A stretch of 64,000 bases of DNA from Candidatus Hydrogenedentota bacterium (lineage in GTDB: Bacteria > Hydrogenedentota > Hydrogenedentia > Hydrogenedentales > Hydrogenedentaceae). The stretch is taken from assembly GCA_026415215.1 (NCBI GenBank), contig JAOAHN010000058.1, positions 62,001-126,000 on the forward strand, in the 5' to 3' direction. Shown one piece after another: positions 55,901-64,000 of the stretch (its first letter is position 1; every line of letters begins with the position of its first letter). The notes below the pieces were generated by a model. The model ran no database searches. It was given only the letters and a program-made list of their open reading frames with translations, and was not told the origin of the DNA. Made by a program: the position numbers and the translations under genes.

Positions 55901-56189
55901 ACACTATATCTTCGGCGGGGTCGATGATGTCTGTGGGCAAGGTTTCCCACGGTGGAAAGTAGTACACGCTTTCCTCTGAGGAGAGTGTTATAAAATCTTC
56001 CAGTATCTCCTCTGCGCTCTGAGAATCAGGAGCCACTATTAATGTGGGCTTATCTAAAGATTTAGATAGGAAATAAGTTAAAATGCTTTTCCCAAATGCC
56101 CAAGGTCCTGTGACCTGAATAATAGAGACTTTTTGGAGAGCTTTTGATAATTTCTCAATGATTTCGAACTCTTTTACTGAGATACTCAT
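52929..56189 (-). CDS. mfd: Transcription-repair coupling factor Mfd
   Basis: A 1086-residue DNA translocase that removes stalled RNA polymerase and recruits UvrA. The N-terminal UvrB-like part (about 1-370) contains [12 protein letters not shown]. The RNA-polymerase-interacting domain has [19 protein letters not shown]. The translocase has [21 protein letters not shown] (Walker A), [10 protein letters not shown] (DEEQ box), [11 protein letters not shown] and [14 protein letters not shown]. The C-terminal TRCF domain is present. It lies 45 bases downstream of the convergent glnA stop. Confidence 0.98.
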   Translation of the reverse strand: [1086 protein letters not shown]

Positions 56190-56320
56190 TTTCCGAAGGT
56201 TAGAAATTGCAAATTCTTTTTAGAGAAGACATTCTGTTGGTTTTTTGTAGACAACTATCTAAGAACAATGCTTACGAAAATATACTGGCATCGTGAGTTA
56301 CCATTAATTGGCAATTAAAT

Positions 56321-57607
56321 TTATATATTGCCCTGACAATTTCTGATAATGAGTGAGTTTCTTTCAGGTCCTACGGAAATATATCTAATTGGACACTTAA
56401 TTCTATTTTCAATTTCAAGGACATAATTTTTAGCGTTTTCGGGGAGATCATCAAAGTTCCTAACTCCGTTAATATTTTCATTCCACCCAGGTAACTCAAT
56501 ATATATAGGCTTGCAATCCTCAAGGACTGGATTTATTGGAAACTCTTCTAACTTTTTTCCCTTGTATTCGTAAGCTATGCAAATTTTCAGAGTTTTTCTC
56601 CCTGTTAGGCTGTCCAATTTCGTAAGTGCAACTTCGGTTGCTCCTTGAATCATTACTCCATATCTTGTGGCTACAGCATCGAAGTGTCCTATTGTTCTTG
56701 GCCTACCTGTCGCTGCGCCATATTCTTTTGCAATCTCTCTAAGTTGTTTTGCGTCCTCCGGTTCCATTATGGTTATAAAGGGACCTTCTCCTACACAAGT
56801 AGAGAAAGCCTTAACCACTGCAATAATTCTGTCCGGTGTTACCCCAAATAATCCGCCTCCAATAGGAGCAAAAGATGCAAGTGTGCAAGAAGAAGTAGTA
56901 TACGGATAAATCCCATAATACAAATCCCTTAAGGTGCCTAATTGGGCTTCAAATAATATTTTTTTCCCGGCTTTCATAGCTTCTGTTAAAATCGCTGTTG
57001 TATTTCTAATATAGGGAATAATCTTACTACCCCATAGTTGAGTCCATTCCCATATATCCTCGAAAGTAAATGGAGCCTCTTTCCCATATACACCCTTGGC
57101 AATTAACAATTTCCATCCTGTAATGCTTTTTAAGTGTTCTTTTATTTTCTCTGGATATAGGAGCTCACCGATTTGTATAGCCTTTTTTAATGTCCTATCA
57201 CCATAGGCGGGAGCTATTCCTCGGCGAGTTGAACCGTAGGCATTTTTGCCCAATCTTTCTTCTTCCCATATATCTTCTAATCTATGATATGGAAAACATA
57301 TTGTTGCTCTATCTGAAATTAAAATTTTAGGGTCGATTCCATGTTTCTTCAGATCTTCTATTTCTCCGACTAAAGCCTCTAAATCTATTACCATCCCCGG
57401 TCCAAGTATATTTGTGGCGTTTTTACTGAATACTCCCGATGGAATTAGGTGAAGTTTGAATTCTCCGTATTCATTTACTACAGTGTGTCCCGCATTACTT
57501 CCACCCTGATATCTAACTACGAAATCTGCCTCCTGGGCGAAGTAATCTACCATTCGCCCTTTACCTTCATCACCCCAATTCGCTCCTACAATTACATCAA
57601 CACTCAT
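56321..57607 (-). CDS. purA: Adenylosuccinate synthetase
   Basis: A 428-residue enzyme forming adenylosuccinate from IMP, aspartate and GTP. VGANWGDEGKGRMVDYF carries catalytic Asp13, QGGSNAGHTVV carries the catalytic His, and RRGIAPAYGDR, EAQLGTLRD (usual EGAQG replaced by EAQLG), TGRPRTIGHFDAV follow. This is the step after IMP, so it complements the AICAR transformylase. The ATG follows an AGGGCGGA. The terminator of rpsD lies just upstream. Confidence 0.97.
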   Translation of the reverse strand: MSVDVIVGANWGDEGKGRMVDYFAQEADFVVRYQGGSNAGHTVVNEYGEFKLHLIPSGVFSKNATNILGPGMVIDLEALVGEIEDLKKHGIDPKILISDRATICFPYHRLEDIWEEERLGKNAYGSTRRGIAPAYGDRTLKKAIQIGELLYPEKIKEHLKSITGWKLLIAKGVYGKEAPFTFEDIWEWTQLWGSKIIPYIRNTTAILTEAMKAGKKILFEAQLGTLRDLYYGIYPYTTSSCTLASFAPIGGGLFGVTPDRIIAVVKAFSTCVGEGPFITIMEPEDAKQLREIAKEYGAATGRPRTIGHFDAVATRYGVMIQGATEVALTKLDSLTGRKTLKICIAYEYKGKKLEEFPINPVLEDCKPIYIELPGWNENINGVRNFDDLPENAKNYVLEIENRIKCPIRYISVGPERNSLIIRNCQGNI

Positions 57608-57650
57608 ATTATCCGCCCTTGAATATATGTTTGGAACTATATAAATCCAT

Positions 57651-57681
57651 AAAAAAACGGGCCGATACTCTCGACCCGTTT
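57651..57681 (-). terminator. Rho-independent terminator of rpsD
   Basis: AAACGGG and CCCGTTT (57655-57661 with 57675-57681) form a stem, extended inward by CGA/TCG, with a T-run of seven on the minus strand (57651-57657). It is 28 bases past the rpsD stop. Confidence 0.9.
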
Positions 57682-57708
57682 AAGACTATTATAAATTATT
57701 TGTGCTGA

Positions 57709-58317
57709 TTATCTCGAATAGAATCCTATTACGCCCGCTGTCTCTTCCAGGAATGGGAGATTTTCTTCCGCAGGGAGAGACACCATCTGACCTTCAAAAG
57801 AGCCTTTCTCCCGATATAAATAGGGCGGAATTTCTTGATAGGGATTGTCCGCTCCATACAGAATCATTGGAATGTTTCTGCTTTTCTCTCTAACAGTTAT
57901 TTTCATACCTGGTTTTACTTGAAAGGAGGGGATATTTACCTTTTTACCATCTACCAAGAAATGGCAATGAGTTACGAGCTGTCGAGCTGCGAATATTGTG
58001 GGTGCAAAGCCCAGCCTGTAGACTATAGTATCTAACCTGCATTCGAGTAATCGCATGAGATTAACACCTGTATCACCAGATAGTCTTTTTGCCTCTTTGA
58101 AGATTTTCTTCATTTGCCGTTCAAGTATTCCATAGTGCATACGAATTTTCTGTTTTGCAAGGAGTTGCCTTGCATAAACAGAAAGTTTCCCCCTCGGTTC
58201 CCTTCCATGTTGTCCAGGGGGGAAGGGCCTTCTCTTAGATGGGCATTTTGGACTTCCCCATATACAAGAGCCCAGTCTTCTACATAGCTTATGCTTCGGT
58301 CCTAAATACTTTCCCAT
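57709..58317 (-). CDS. rpsD: 30S ribosomal protein S4
   Basis: A 202-residue ribosomal protein. KYLGPKHKLCRRLG at the start, KLSVYARQLLAKQKIRMHYGILERQMKKIF, and the S4 RNA-binding domain RLDTIVYRLGFAPTIFAARQLVTHCHFLVDGKKVNIPSF are diagnostic. The C-terminus carries extra acidic residues (LPAEENLPFLEE). It is away from the usual alpha operon, with its own terminator, so it is a separate transcription unit. AGGAAA precedes the ATG. Confidence 0.97.
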   Translation of the reverse strand: MGKYLGPKHKLCRRLGSCIWGSPKCPSKRRPFPPGQHGREPRGKLSVYARQLLAKQKIRMHYGILERQMKKIFKEAKRLSGDTGVNLMRLLECRLDTIVYRLGFAPTIFAARQLVTHCHFLVDGKKVNIPSFQVKPGMKITVREKSRNIPMILYGADNPYQEIPPYLYREKGSFEGQMVSLPAEENLPFLEETAGVIGFYSR

Positions 58318-58613
58318 ATCTTTATCATTTCCTTCTGTCTAATTTTAGATTTACAAGTAATTCGAAATGTCAGCATAATTGGTTGTACTCCGTTTCCAGC
58401 CGCGGAAAGAAGAAAGTCCTCTGTAAAGGAGTAGTATTATATATTCAGCGCAATGCAAATGACAAATCATAGTATTATCTTGGACATCTATGATCCACAT
58501 TTAGTATCAATGATAGGTCTTCATATTTTAATGCATATGAACAATTAAGTCGTATTTTTGTAAAATATCTTCACTTGTGTCCCATTTAATTAAATTATAT
58601 ATAGTTTTCTGAG
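58318..58613. other. Divergent intergenic region between rpsD and trpC
   Basis: About 296 bases without a gene or a tRNA that I can recognise. It must hold the promoters for both sides. No trp leader peptide, T-box or attenuator hairpin is evident. Confidence 0.6.
58575..58603 (+). promoter_or_regulatory. Candidate trpC promoter giving a very short leader
   Basis: TTGTGT (58575-58580), 17-base spacer, TATATA (58598-58603). A start about seven bases later would fall around 58610, only four bases before the trpC ATG at 58614. There is no Shine-Dalgarno sequence, so the message may be leaderless. Confidence 0.35.
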
Positions 58614-59405
58614 ATGATATTGGAAGAAATTATAAGACATAAAAAAATTGAAGTCGAAAAAGGAAAATTAGAGAAATCTATTCAAGAATTGGTTAAGACA
58701 ATTTCTTATACTGCACCATCTTCTCGTAGATTTTCTGAATCAATAAAAAGAAACACCCCCACCCTAATAGCAGAGATAAAAAAGCATTCCCCTTCGAAAG
58801 GGGCAATTTGGGAAGATGTAAATCCTTCTGATCTTGCTTTTAGATATGAGAAATCTGGAGCATCTGCTATATCCATATTGACTGATGAAAAGTATTTCCA
58901 CGGCTCTTCTCAAGATTTTGTAGAAGCCCGTAATTCTGTTAGTTTGCCCTGCTTAAGAAAAGAGTTTATAATTGATGAGTATCAGATATATGAGTCACGA
59001 GTCATAAATGCAGATGCACTTCTCCTGATTGTAAGGATACTTTCTAAACAGCAATTGAAGGATTATATTGCTCTGACAGCAGAGCTTGGTATGGAGTGTC
59101 TTGTAGAAGTTCACTCAGAAAATGAAATAGAGACGGCATTGTATAGTGGAGCCAAAATTATAGGAGTGAATAATAGAGACTTAGATACATTGAAGATTGA
59201 TGTAGAGAATAGTGTTAGGCTTAAGAAACTAATACCTAATGATTGTATAGCGGTAAGTGAAAGTGGAATTGATAATCCAGAGGTAATAATGGAGCTGTAT
59301 GAAATAGGATATTCCAGTTTCTTGGTTGGTGAGTCCATACTACTAAGTCGTGATCCTGAGAGATTTATACCTTGGCTTTTGGGAAAAAGTTATGGTAAAA
59401 GTTAA
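58614..59405 (+). CDS. trpC: Indole-3-glycerol-phosphate synthase
   Basis: A 263-residue TIM-barrel enzyme in tryptophan synthesis. MILEEIIRHKKIEVEKGK is the usual N-terminus. LIAEIKKHSPSKGAI (catalytic Glu-Lys), ISILTDEKYFHGS, PCLRKEFIIDEYQIYESRVINADA, ECLVEVHSENE, GVNNRDLDTLKID and VSESGI are the ordered active-site motifs. It heads trpC-F-B-A, with no trpE, trpG or trpD in the window. It has no ribosome-binding site. Confidence 0.97.
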   Translation: MILEEIIRHKKIEVEKGKLEKSIQELVKTISYTAPSSRRFSESIKRNTPTLIAEIKKHSPSKGAIWEDVNPSDLAFRYEKSGASAISILTDEKYFHGSSQDFVEARNSVSLPCLRKEFIIDEYQIYESRVINADALLLIVRILSKQQLKDYIALTAELGMECLVEVHSENEIETALYSGAKIIGVNNRDLDTLKIDVENSVRLKKLIPNDCIAVSESGIDNPEVIMELYEIGYSSFLVGESILLSRDPERFIPWLLGKSYGKS

Positions 59406-60012
59406 AATTTGTGGAATTACAAGCAAGGAAGATGCCCTTTTATCATGTGAAGCAGGGGCGGATGCTATAGGCATAGTCCTTGCACCGGAGGCAAAGTCCC
59501 GTTCCCGGTATGTCCCATTTGAGGAAGCAATAGAGATTTTGGAAGTGGTTCCTCCTTTTGTATCCACAGTGGCGGTGATTGTGAATGAGCCTATGGAAAA
59601 TTGGGTAAAATACCTTTCATATTTTGATTATGTGCAAATGAGTGGAGAGGAAAGCCCTGATGAGATTCCATTGGGACAATCTGTTATAAAATCTTTTCAT
59701 GTAGATGAAAATTTTTCTTTAGAAAAGATGCTCGAATATAAGGTAAGGGGTTACCTATTAGATGCAAAAGTGAGTGGTGCTCATGGAGGAACTGGGCAGA
59801 CTTGTAATTGGGAGAAAGCTAAGCAAGCGGTAGAAACAGGTAGGCCAATAATCCTCGCTGGTGGGCTAAATGTAGAAAATGTTGTGGATGCTATTGGGAC
59901 AGTGCGCCCTTATGCGGTGGATGTATCCACTGGAGTGGAAATGTACCCGGGAAAGAAGGATAAAGACCTTGTTAAAGAGTTTATTCACAGAGCCAAAAAC
60001 GCCTTATCCTGA
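59392..60012 (+). CDS. trpF: Phosphoribosylanthranilate isomerase
   Basis: A 206-residue TIM-barrel enzyme. [16 protein letters not shown] carries catalytic Cys. [18 protein letters not shown] matches the family's phosphate-binding stretch. [18 protein letters not shown] has the catalytic Asp and [26 protein letters not shown] match the C-terminal phosphate site. The start at the ATG inside trpC (14-base overlap) gives the usual family N-terminus. Confidence 0.95.
   Translation: MVKVKICGITSKEDALLSCEAGADAIGIVLAPEAKSRSRYVPFEEAIEILEVVPPFVSTVAVIVNEPMENWVKYLSYFDYVQMSGEESPDEIPLGQSVIKSFHVDENFSLEKMLEYKVRGYLLDAKVSGAHGGTGQTCNWEKAKQAVETGRPIILAGGLNVENVVDAIGTVRPYAVDVSTGVEMYPGKKDKDLVKEFIHRAKNALS
59956..59960 (+). 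promoter_or_regulatory. Shine-Dalgarno sequence that fixes the trpB start
   Basis: AAGGA at 59956-59960, eight bases upstream of the TTG at 59969. It lies within trpF, and no ATG or GTG occurs in the trpB frame between this site and the conserved [19 protein letters not shown] block. Confidence 0.6.
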
Positions 60013-61189
60013 TGATAGAGGCAGGTATGGGGATTTTGGAGGGAGATTTGTTCCGGAAACTCTTATGTTTGCCATTGAGGAACTGGAACAAGCCTTTAAG
60101 GATGCCTTAAACGATCCTAAATTTGCAGAGGATTTCGCACATTATGCAAAACATTATATCGGAAGGCCTACTCCTTTGTATTATGCGGAAAGACTTTCGA
60201 ATTACTTAAATGGATGTCGAATTTACTTTAAAAGAGAAGATTTAGCTCACACTGGTGCCCATAAAATTAACAATGCATTGGGACAATGTCTTCTTGCAAA
60301 ACGGATGGGTAAATCGAGAATTATTGCTGAAACTGGAGCAGGACAGCACGGTGTGGCAACTGCAACCGCATCAGCTCTTTTGGGACTTGAGTGTTGTATA
60401 TACATGGGCACAGAAGATATGGAAAGACAGAGACTCAATGTCTTTAGGATGAGATTACTTGGTGCCAAAGTTATCGGTGTAGATTCAGGTAGTAAAACAC
60501 TTAAAGACGCTATAAACGAAGCTTTAAGAGATTGGTCATTGAATGTCAGGAATACGCACTATGTCCTTGGCACAGTTCATGGTCCCCATCCTTTCCCTTG
60601 GATTTGTAGAGAATTTCAAAGTATCATCGGAGTTGAAGCTAAGAAACAGATATTGGAAATGGAGGGTCGGCTTCCCAATTTGTTGGTCGCTTGTGTAGGA
60701 GGTGGAAGTAATGCAATAGGCCTTTTCTATGAGTTTCTAAATGACTCCCAAGTGGAAATGGTGGGAGTAGAAGCGGGGGGAATTAAGATTGAACCGGGAC
60801 AACATGCTTCAAGATTTGCAGGAGGCGTTTTCGGAATGCTTCACGGTGCACAAAGTTATGTCTTACAAGATGAATATGGACAAATAGGAAACACACACAG
60901 TGTCTCCGCTGGTTTGGACTATGCAAGTGTGGGTCCTGAACATACATGGTTAAATTCAATTAAGAGGGTAAAGTATACTTATGCAACTGATGAGGAAGCA
61001 TTGAATGCTTTCCAACTCTGTTCAAAGTTAGAGGGCATTATACCTGCTTTAGAGAGTGCGCACGCTATAGCTTATGTTATTAAGGAGGCGCCGAAGAGGA
61101 AAAGAGACGAAATCATATTAGTTAATCTTTCAGGTAGAGGGGATAAAGATGTTGAACATGCGTCGAAGTTTATCAAGTTAGAAGAGTAA
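59969..61189 (+). CDS. trpB: Tryptophan synthase beta subunit
   Basis: A 406-residue PLP enzyme joining indole and serine. The N-terminal motif is [20 protein letters not shown]. Then come [17 protein letters not shown] (PLP-binding Lys99), [32 protein letters not shown] (phosphate-binding) and LSGRGDKD near the end. The start is TTG with AAGGA eight bases upstream; it overlaps trpF by 44 bases. Upstream ATGs in the same frame (such as at 59879 or 59921) would add a Trp/Met-rich N-terminus that looks non-native. Confidence 0.95.
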   Translation: MLKSLFTEPKTPYPDDRGRYGDFGGRFVPETLMFAIEELEQAFKDALNDPKFAEDFAHYAKHYIGRPTPLYYAERLSNYLNGCRIYFKREDLAHTGAHKINNALGQCLLAKRMGKSRIIAETGAGQHGVATATASALLGLECCIYMGTEDMERQRLNVFRMRLLGAKVIGVDSGSKTLKDAINEALRDWSLNVRNTHYVLGTVHGPHPFPWICREFQSIIGVEAKKQILEMEGRLPNLLVACVGGGSNAIGLFYEFLNDSQVEMVGVEAGGIKIEPGQHASRFAGGVFGMLHGAQSYVLQDEYGQIGNTHSVSAGLDYASVGPEHTWLNSIKRVKYTYATDEEALNAFQLCSKLEGIIPALESAHAIAYVIKEAPKRKRDEIILVNLSGRGDKDVEHASKFIKLEE

Positions 61190-61195
61190 ACCAGT

Positions 61196-61993
61196 ATGAA
61201 TAGAATACAACGGAAGGCTGAAGAGCTCTTAAATAAAAACCAGAAAGCATTTGTAGCATATATTACCGCTGGACATCCTACACCCGAAAGTTTTTTAGAT
61301 ATAGTAATCTCATTAGAAAGAGCAGGGGTTGATATTGTAGAGGTAGGTGTACCTTTTTCAGACCCAGTAGGGGATGGGCCTGTAATTCAGTCTGCTTCTT
61401 TAGTTGCTCTAAGAAATGGAACTACCCCAATAAAAGTTCTTGAGTGGATATCCAAATTAAGAGAAAACTCAAATATACCTATATTGCTCTTTACTTATTT
61501 CAATCCTATTCTTGCATGCGGTATTTCCAATTTCATAGAACAGTCTGCTAAAAGTGGGGTGGATGGTATTTTGTGTGTTGACTTACCAGTAGAAGAAGCA
61601 GAAGATTATACTCACAAAGCAAGAGAAAAAGGACTTGCCACTGTATTTTTAATAGCACCCACCTCCTCGGAAGAACGAATCAGAAAAATCACACGAAATT
61701 GTTCAGGATTTGTTTATTATATTTCCCGTTTAGGGGTCACAGGTGAGAAGCAAGATGTATCACAAGATATATCTCAGAGAGTTCAGGTTATAAAGAAGTA
61801 TACAAGTTTGCCCGTGTATGTTGGTTTTGGAATCTCTAAACCTGAACATGCAAAATATGTGGCGAGAGTATCTGATGGAGTCATAGTAGGGTCAGCTTTT
61901 GTGAGATTTTTAGAAGAGCATAAAGGTGACTCTATGTGGAAAGAAAGATTCATAGATTATGTGAATTCTTTGGTAGTAGGTGCTAAGGCATAG
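61196..61993 (+). CDS. trpA: Tryptophan synthase alpha subunit
   Basis: A 265-residue TIM-barrel lyase that cleaves indole-3-glycerol phosphate. FVAYITAGHPTPESFLDIVISLERAGVDIVEVGVPFSDPVGDGPVIQ has the catalytic Glu and Asp. LCVDLPVEE and FVYYISRLGVTG, then VGFGISKPEHAKY and DGVIVGSAFVRF are typical. It starts six bases after trpB, which is consistent with an alpha-beta complex. Confidence 0.96.
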   Translation: MNRIQRKAEELLNKNQKAFVAYITAGHPTPESFLDIVISLERAGVDIVEVGVPFSDPVGDGPVIQSASLVALRNGTTPIKVLEWISKLRENSNIPILLFTYFNPILACGISNFIEQSAKSGVDGILCVDLPVEEAEDYTHKAREKGLATVFLIAPTSSEERIRKITRNCSGFVYYISRLGVTGEKQDVSQDISQRVQVIKKYTSLPVYVGFGISKPEHAKYVARVSDGVIVGSAFVRFLEEHKGDSMWKERFIDYVNSLVVGAKA

Positions 61994-62001
61994 GGGGCTA
62001 A

Positions 62002-64000
62002 ATGAAGATTCGAATATCGGATACCCCTCAACTTAGAAATTTATCGTCTCAAGATTTCTACTTCCCAATATTTTCTGAAATTGGGGCGGGAAATTTCGGC
62101 TTATGGAAAAAAGATGAGGAAGGCTTGCCATGTTATGAACTGAAAAAGGAAGTGCTCATATCAAAAGATGTATGGCATTTAGTGGGGAATGAAAGAATAA
62201 AGGCTACAGCTCATTCAGGGGGATATGTGCAAGTTTACTCTTGGGATACAGGGCCACAGGTTCTAAATTATTTTGACCCTGAAAAAGGATTTTTTTCAGG
62301 AGGCTACTCAGTAATAGTATCAAAGGATAAGCAGTATATAACTCTCTTTAAGTTGTGCTCTGAAGGAGTGGAATTTAGTTTAACATTTGGGTGTGGATAC
62401 GCAAAAAAGATACTAAGCTTTGCATCTGAACTTCATATTGAGGAGGTAGTAGAGGCTCCTCGAGGAAAGTATCCATTATTAAATCATAAGATTAAAGTAG
62501 AAAATATTTCCTCTGAAGAAAAGACTTTCTTGCTTCTACCGGTTTGGCAACCAAATTGGTATCCTCTCGATCCTGCACTCATAATGACTTCGCCTTTTGA
62601 CAAATTTTGGAAGTTTCTAAGATGTGTCAGGTCAAATAGGATTAATTCGAAGTATGAGTTAAAAGTGCTTTCAAATAGAATATCTCTCGAGTGTATTACT
62701 AAGCGTGATTTTCAAAAATCTACTTGGAAAGTTATACCAGTCCACGAGATTTATTACTGTGCTAAGGGAGATTTTAAACCAATTCGGACTTTTAAATACC
62801 GAGTAGAGTTATTAGAGTTTTTAGATAGACAATTTGATATAAAAATTAGAAACAATGCGTTAAATTCATTTTCTGATAAAGGTGATTATCTTTTCTCTTT
62901 TGCTTTTCAATGTGTCCTTCTCCCTAAAGAAAATTTAGAGATAAAAACCGCATTTGGATATTTACTTGACGAAGGTTTTAGTGTTGATGTGGCAGATAAT
63001 TTCTCAGAACAGTCAGATAAACAGTCCTATATATATTTTTCATCTCCTGAGATGAATAAGCCCCTTACCCGCGAGTTGTTGTGGCACTCATACTATCTTC
63101 AAGCTGGATGTGTATATTCGAAAGTATATGATAGATTTTTTGTAGACCAAGGTTCTGCTTATGGATACCTCCACGGTGCTTCAGGGGCACCACGAGATTG
63201 GGCATTTTTTATTATCCCGCTGATATATCTGAATCCCCAGCTTGCGAAGGAAATGTTGCTATTCATAGCAGGTTTGCAGTCTTCTAAAACAGGTAAGTTC
63301 CCATATGCTATAGTGGGAAATGGTAAACCTACAGGTGCTGGTATTCATTCTTTTAGTTCAGACCTTGACCTCTTTTTTATGTGGGCAGTATTTGAATATT
63401 TGGGAGCTACATTTGACAAAGGTCTGCTTTGGGAGGAGGTCCCGTTTGTAGATTCGAAAGAAAGGAAGACATTTCTGGACCACATAAAGATGAGTTTTCA
63501 ACATTTGAAAGGAAAAATTGGGGTAGGGAAACATGGGTTAGTTCGTGCAGGTTCGGGAGATTGGAATGACCCTCTTTTGGCATTTTCAAACAACCCTATT
63601 AGAACATTCCTTGCGGGTGAAAGTTCTTTCAACTCTCTATTGGCTCTATGTGTTATACCTAAACTCGCCTCCATTCTCGAAGAGTATGACTTAGAGTTTG
63701 CTCAAGCACTTAGCAAATATGCAGAGGAAATAAAAAAGAATGTTTCAAATACTTGGAATGGTAAGTGGTTCATTAGGGGATTTACAGGTAAAGGAGAGGA
63801 AAGTATAGGAGGATTAGATAAATTATTTTTGGATACTCAACCATTTGGTATTTTGGCAGATATCATATCTGAGGAAGAGAAAAAAAATCTTATTGAATCG
63901 ATTAAGGACTTATGTGTGAATAGAGAAAATTTTGGAGCAAGGTCTCTTTTTCCTCCAATGAAAGGTAGATTTCTTGAAGTAGGTTCTGATACTAATGGAG
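62002..64000 (+). CDS. GH94-like glycoside phosphorylase (or related six-hairpin enzyme), partial
   Basis: An open reading frame of 666 codons with no stop up to the end of the window, read directly from the sequence. The N-terminal beta-sandwich has EIGAGNFGLWKKDEEG and GGYVQVYSWDTGPQVLNY. The later (alpha/alpha)6 barrel has SAYGYLHGASGAPRDWAF, a GKFPYAIVGNG stretch and VRAGSGDWNDPLL with the putative catalytic Asp (GDWND in GH94 phosphorylases), then TWNGKWFIRGFTGKG and DTQPFGILADI. In GH94, such enzymes phosphorolyse cellobiose or chitobiose. Family 94 is favoured; GH149 or other related families are possible. Its ATG follows GGGGG, eight bases after trpA, so it is probably in the same transcript. 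Confidence 0.75.
   Translation, partial: MKIRISDTPQLRNLSSQDFYFPIFSEIGAGNFGLWKKDEEGLPCYELKKEVLISKDVWHLVGNERIKATAHSGGYVQVYSWDTGPQVLNYFDPEKGFFSGGYSVIVSKDKQYITLFKLCSEGVEFSLTFGCGYAKKILSFASELHIEEVVEAPRGKYPLLNHKIKVENISSEEKTFLLLPVWQPNWYPLDPALIMTSPFDKFWKFLRCVRSNRINSKYELKVLSNRISLECITKRDFQKSTWKVIPVHEIYYCAKGDFKPIRTFKYRVELLEFLDRQFDIKIRNNALNSFSDKGDYLFSFAFQCVLLPKENLEIKTAFGYLLDEGFSVDVADNFSEQSDKQSYIYFSSPEMNKPLTRELLWHSYYLQAGCVYSKVYDRFFVDQGSAYGYLHGASGAPRDWAFFIIPLIYLNPQLAKEMLLFIAGLQSSKTGKFPYAIVGNGKPTGAGIHSFSSDLDLFFMWAVFEYLGATFDKGLLWEEVPFVDSKERKTFLDHIKMSFQHLKGKIGVGKHGLVRAGSGDWNDPLLAFSNNPIRTFLAGESSFNSLLALCVIPKLASILEEYDLEFAQALSKYAEEIKKNVSNTWNGKWFIRGFTGKGEESIGGLDKLFLDTQPFGILADIISEEEKKNLIESIKDLCVNRENFGARSLFPPMKGRFLEVGSDTNG

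Noticed and set aside
58318-58613. T-box, trp attenuator or tRNA gene upstream of trpC
   Set aside because: No T-box tail on the plus strand, no Trp-rich leader peptide, no terminator-antiterminator pair and no cloverleaf recognised.

Overview
The window is an A+T-rich (roughly 60% A+T by eye), densely packed bacterial chromosome segment with short intergenic gaps, many ATGA-type overlaps and frequent AGA/AGG and ATA codons. No rRNA, tRNA, CRISPR array, insertion sequence or phage gene is visible. The envelope is that of a diderm: an Mla/MCE lipid transporter, two lipobox proteins and several signal peptides. The gene mix (secreted CE15-type esterase, NagA, secreted ChbG/YdjC-like deacetylase, GH94-like phosphorylase, levanase-type beta-sandwich domains) suggests a saccharide-using heterotroph. 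I cannot name the phylum. An uncultured diderm lineage of the Omnitrophota/Hydrogenedentota/Sumerlaeota kind would fit, but that is only an impression.

Layout. 1-8.7 kb: a small Cys-rich protein, a ribokinase-family kinase and a pentulose-phosphate epimerase, a secreted deacetylase, ftsY with a uracil-DNA-glycosylase-family gene, a lipoprotein with a clear promoter and terminator, an M20 dipeptidase and NagA. 8.7-15.2 kb: one tight operon joining a complete partner-switching module (FHA-GAF-PP2C phosphatase, RsbW-like kinase, STAS protein with the phospho-acceptor DSSG motif) to MlaE, MlaF, MlaD and an auxiliary lipoprotein. In the E. coli Mla complex a STAS protein (MlaB) is a subunit, so here lipid transport may be switched by phosphorylation. 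This is the most interesting candidate system in the window. 15.3-20.7 kb (minus strand): a sodium:solute symporter with an overlapping 48-residue membrane peptide, a cNMP-binding protein, a PTS EIIA domain fused to a zinc ribbon, aroE, a HIT protein and rsmE.

20.8-30.1 kb: a stand-alone AICAR transformylase, a secreted two-repeat protein, a primary-type sigma factor, apt, a HAD phosphatase, a YvyF-like zinc-ribbon protein, an epimerase-aminotransferase fusion, a CE15-like esterase and a GGQ release-factor-like protein. 30.2-35.1 kb: murC-ftsQ-ftsZ-pilT, notably without murB, ddl or ftsA. 35.1-38.3 kb: a large hybrid histidine kinase.

38.4-52.9 kb is a nitrogen and arginine island: argD-argF-argG-eda, fmdB, PII, NADP-type glutamate dehydrogenase, gltD-gltB and a divergent glnA. 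The gltB/glnA gap holds two perfect inverted repeats placed around a promoter. 52.9-58.3 kb (minus): mfd, purA and rpsD with its terminator. 58.6-64 kb: trpC-F-B-A, with a TTG start for trpB inside trpF, then a GH94-like gene that runs off the window.

Many gene starts were moved inward from the longest reading frame to an ATG preceded by a Shine-Dalgarno sequence. The reason is given in each entry.
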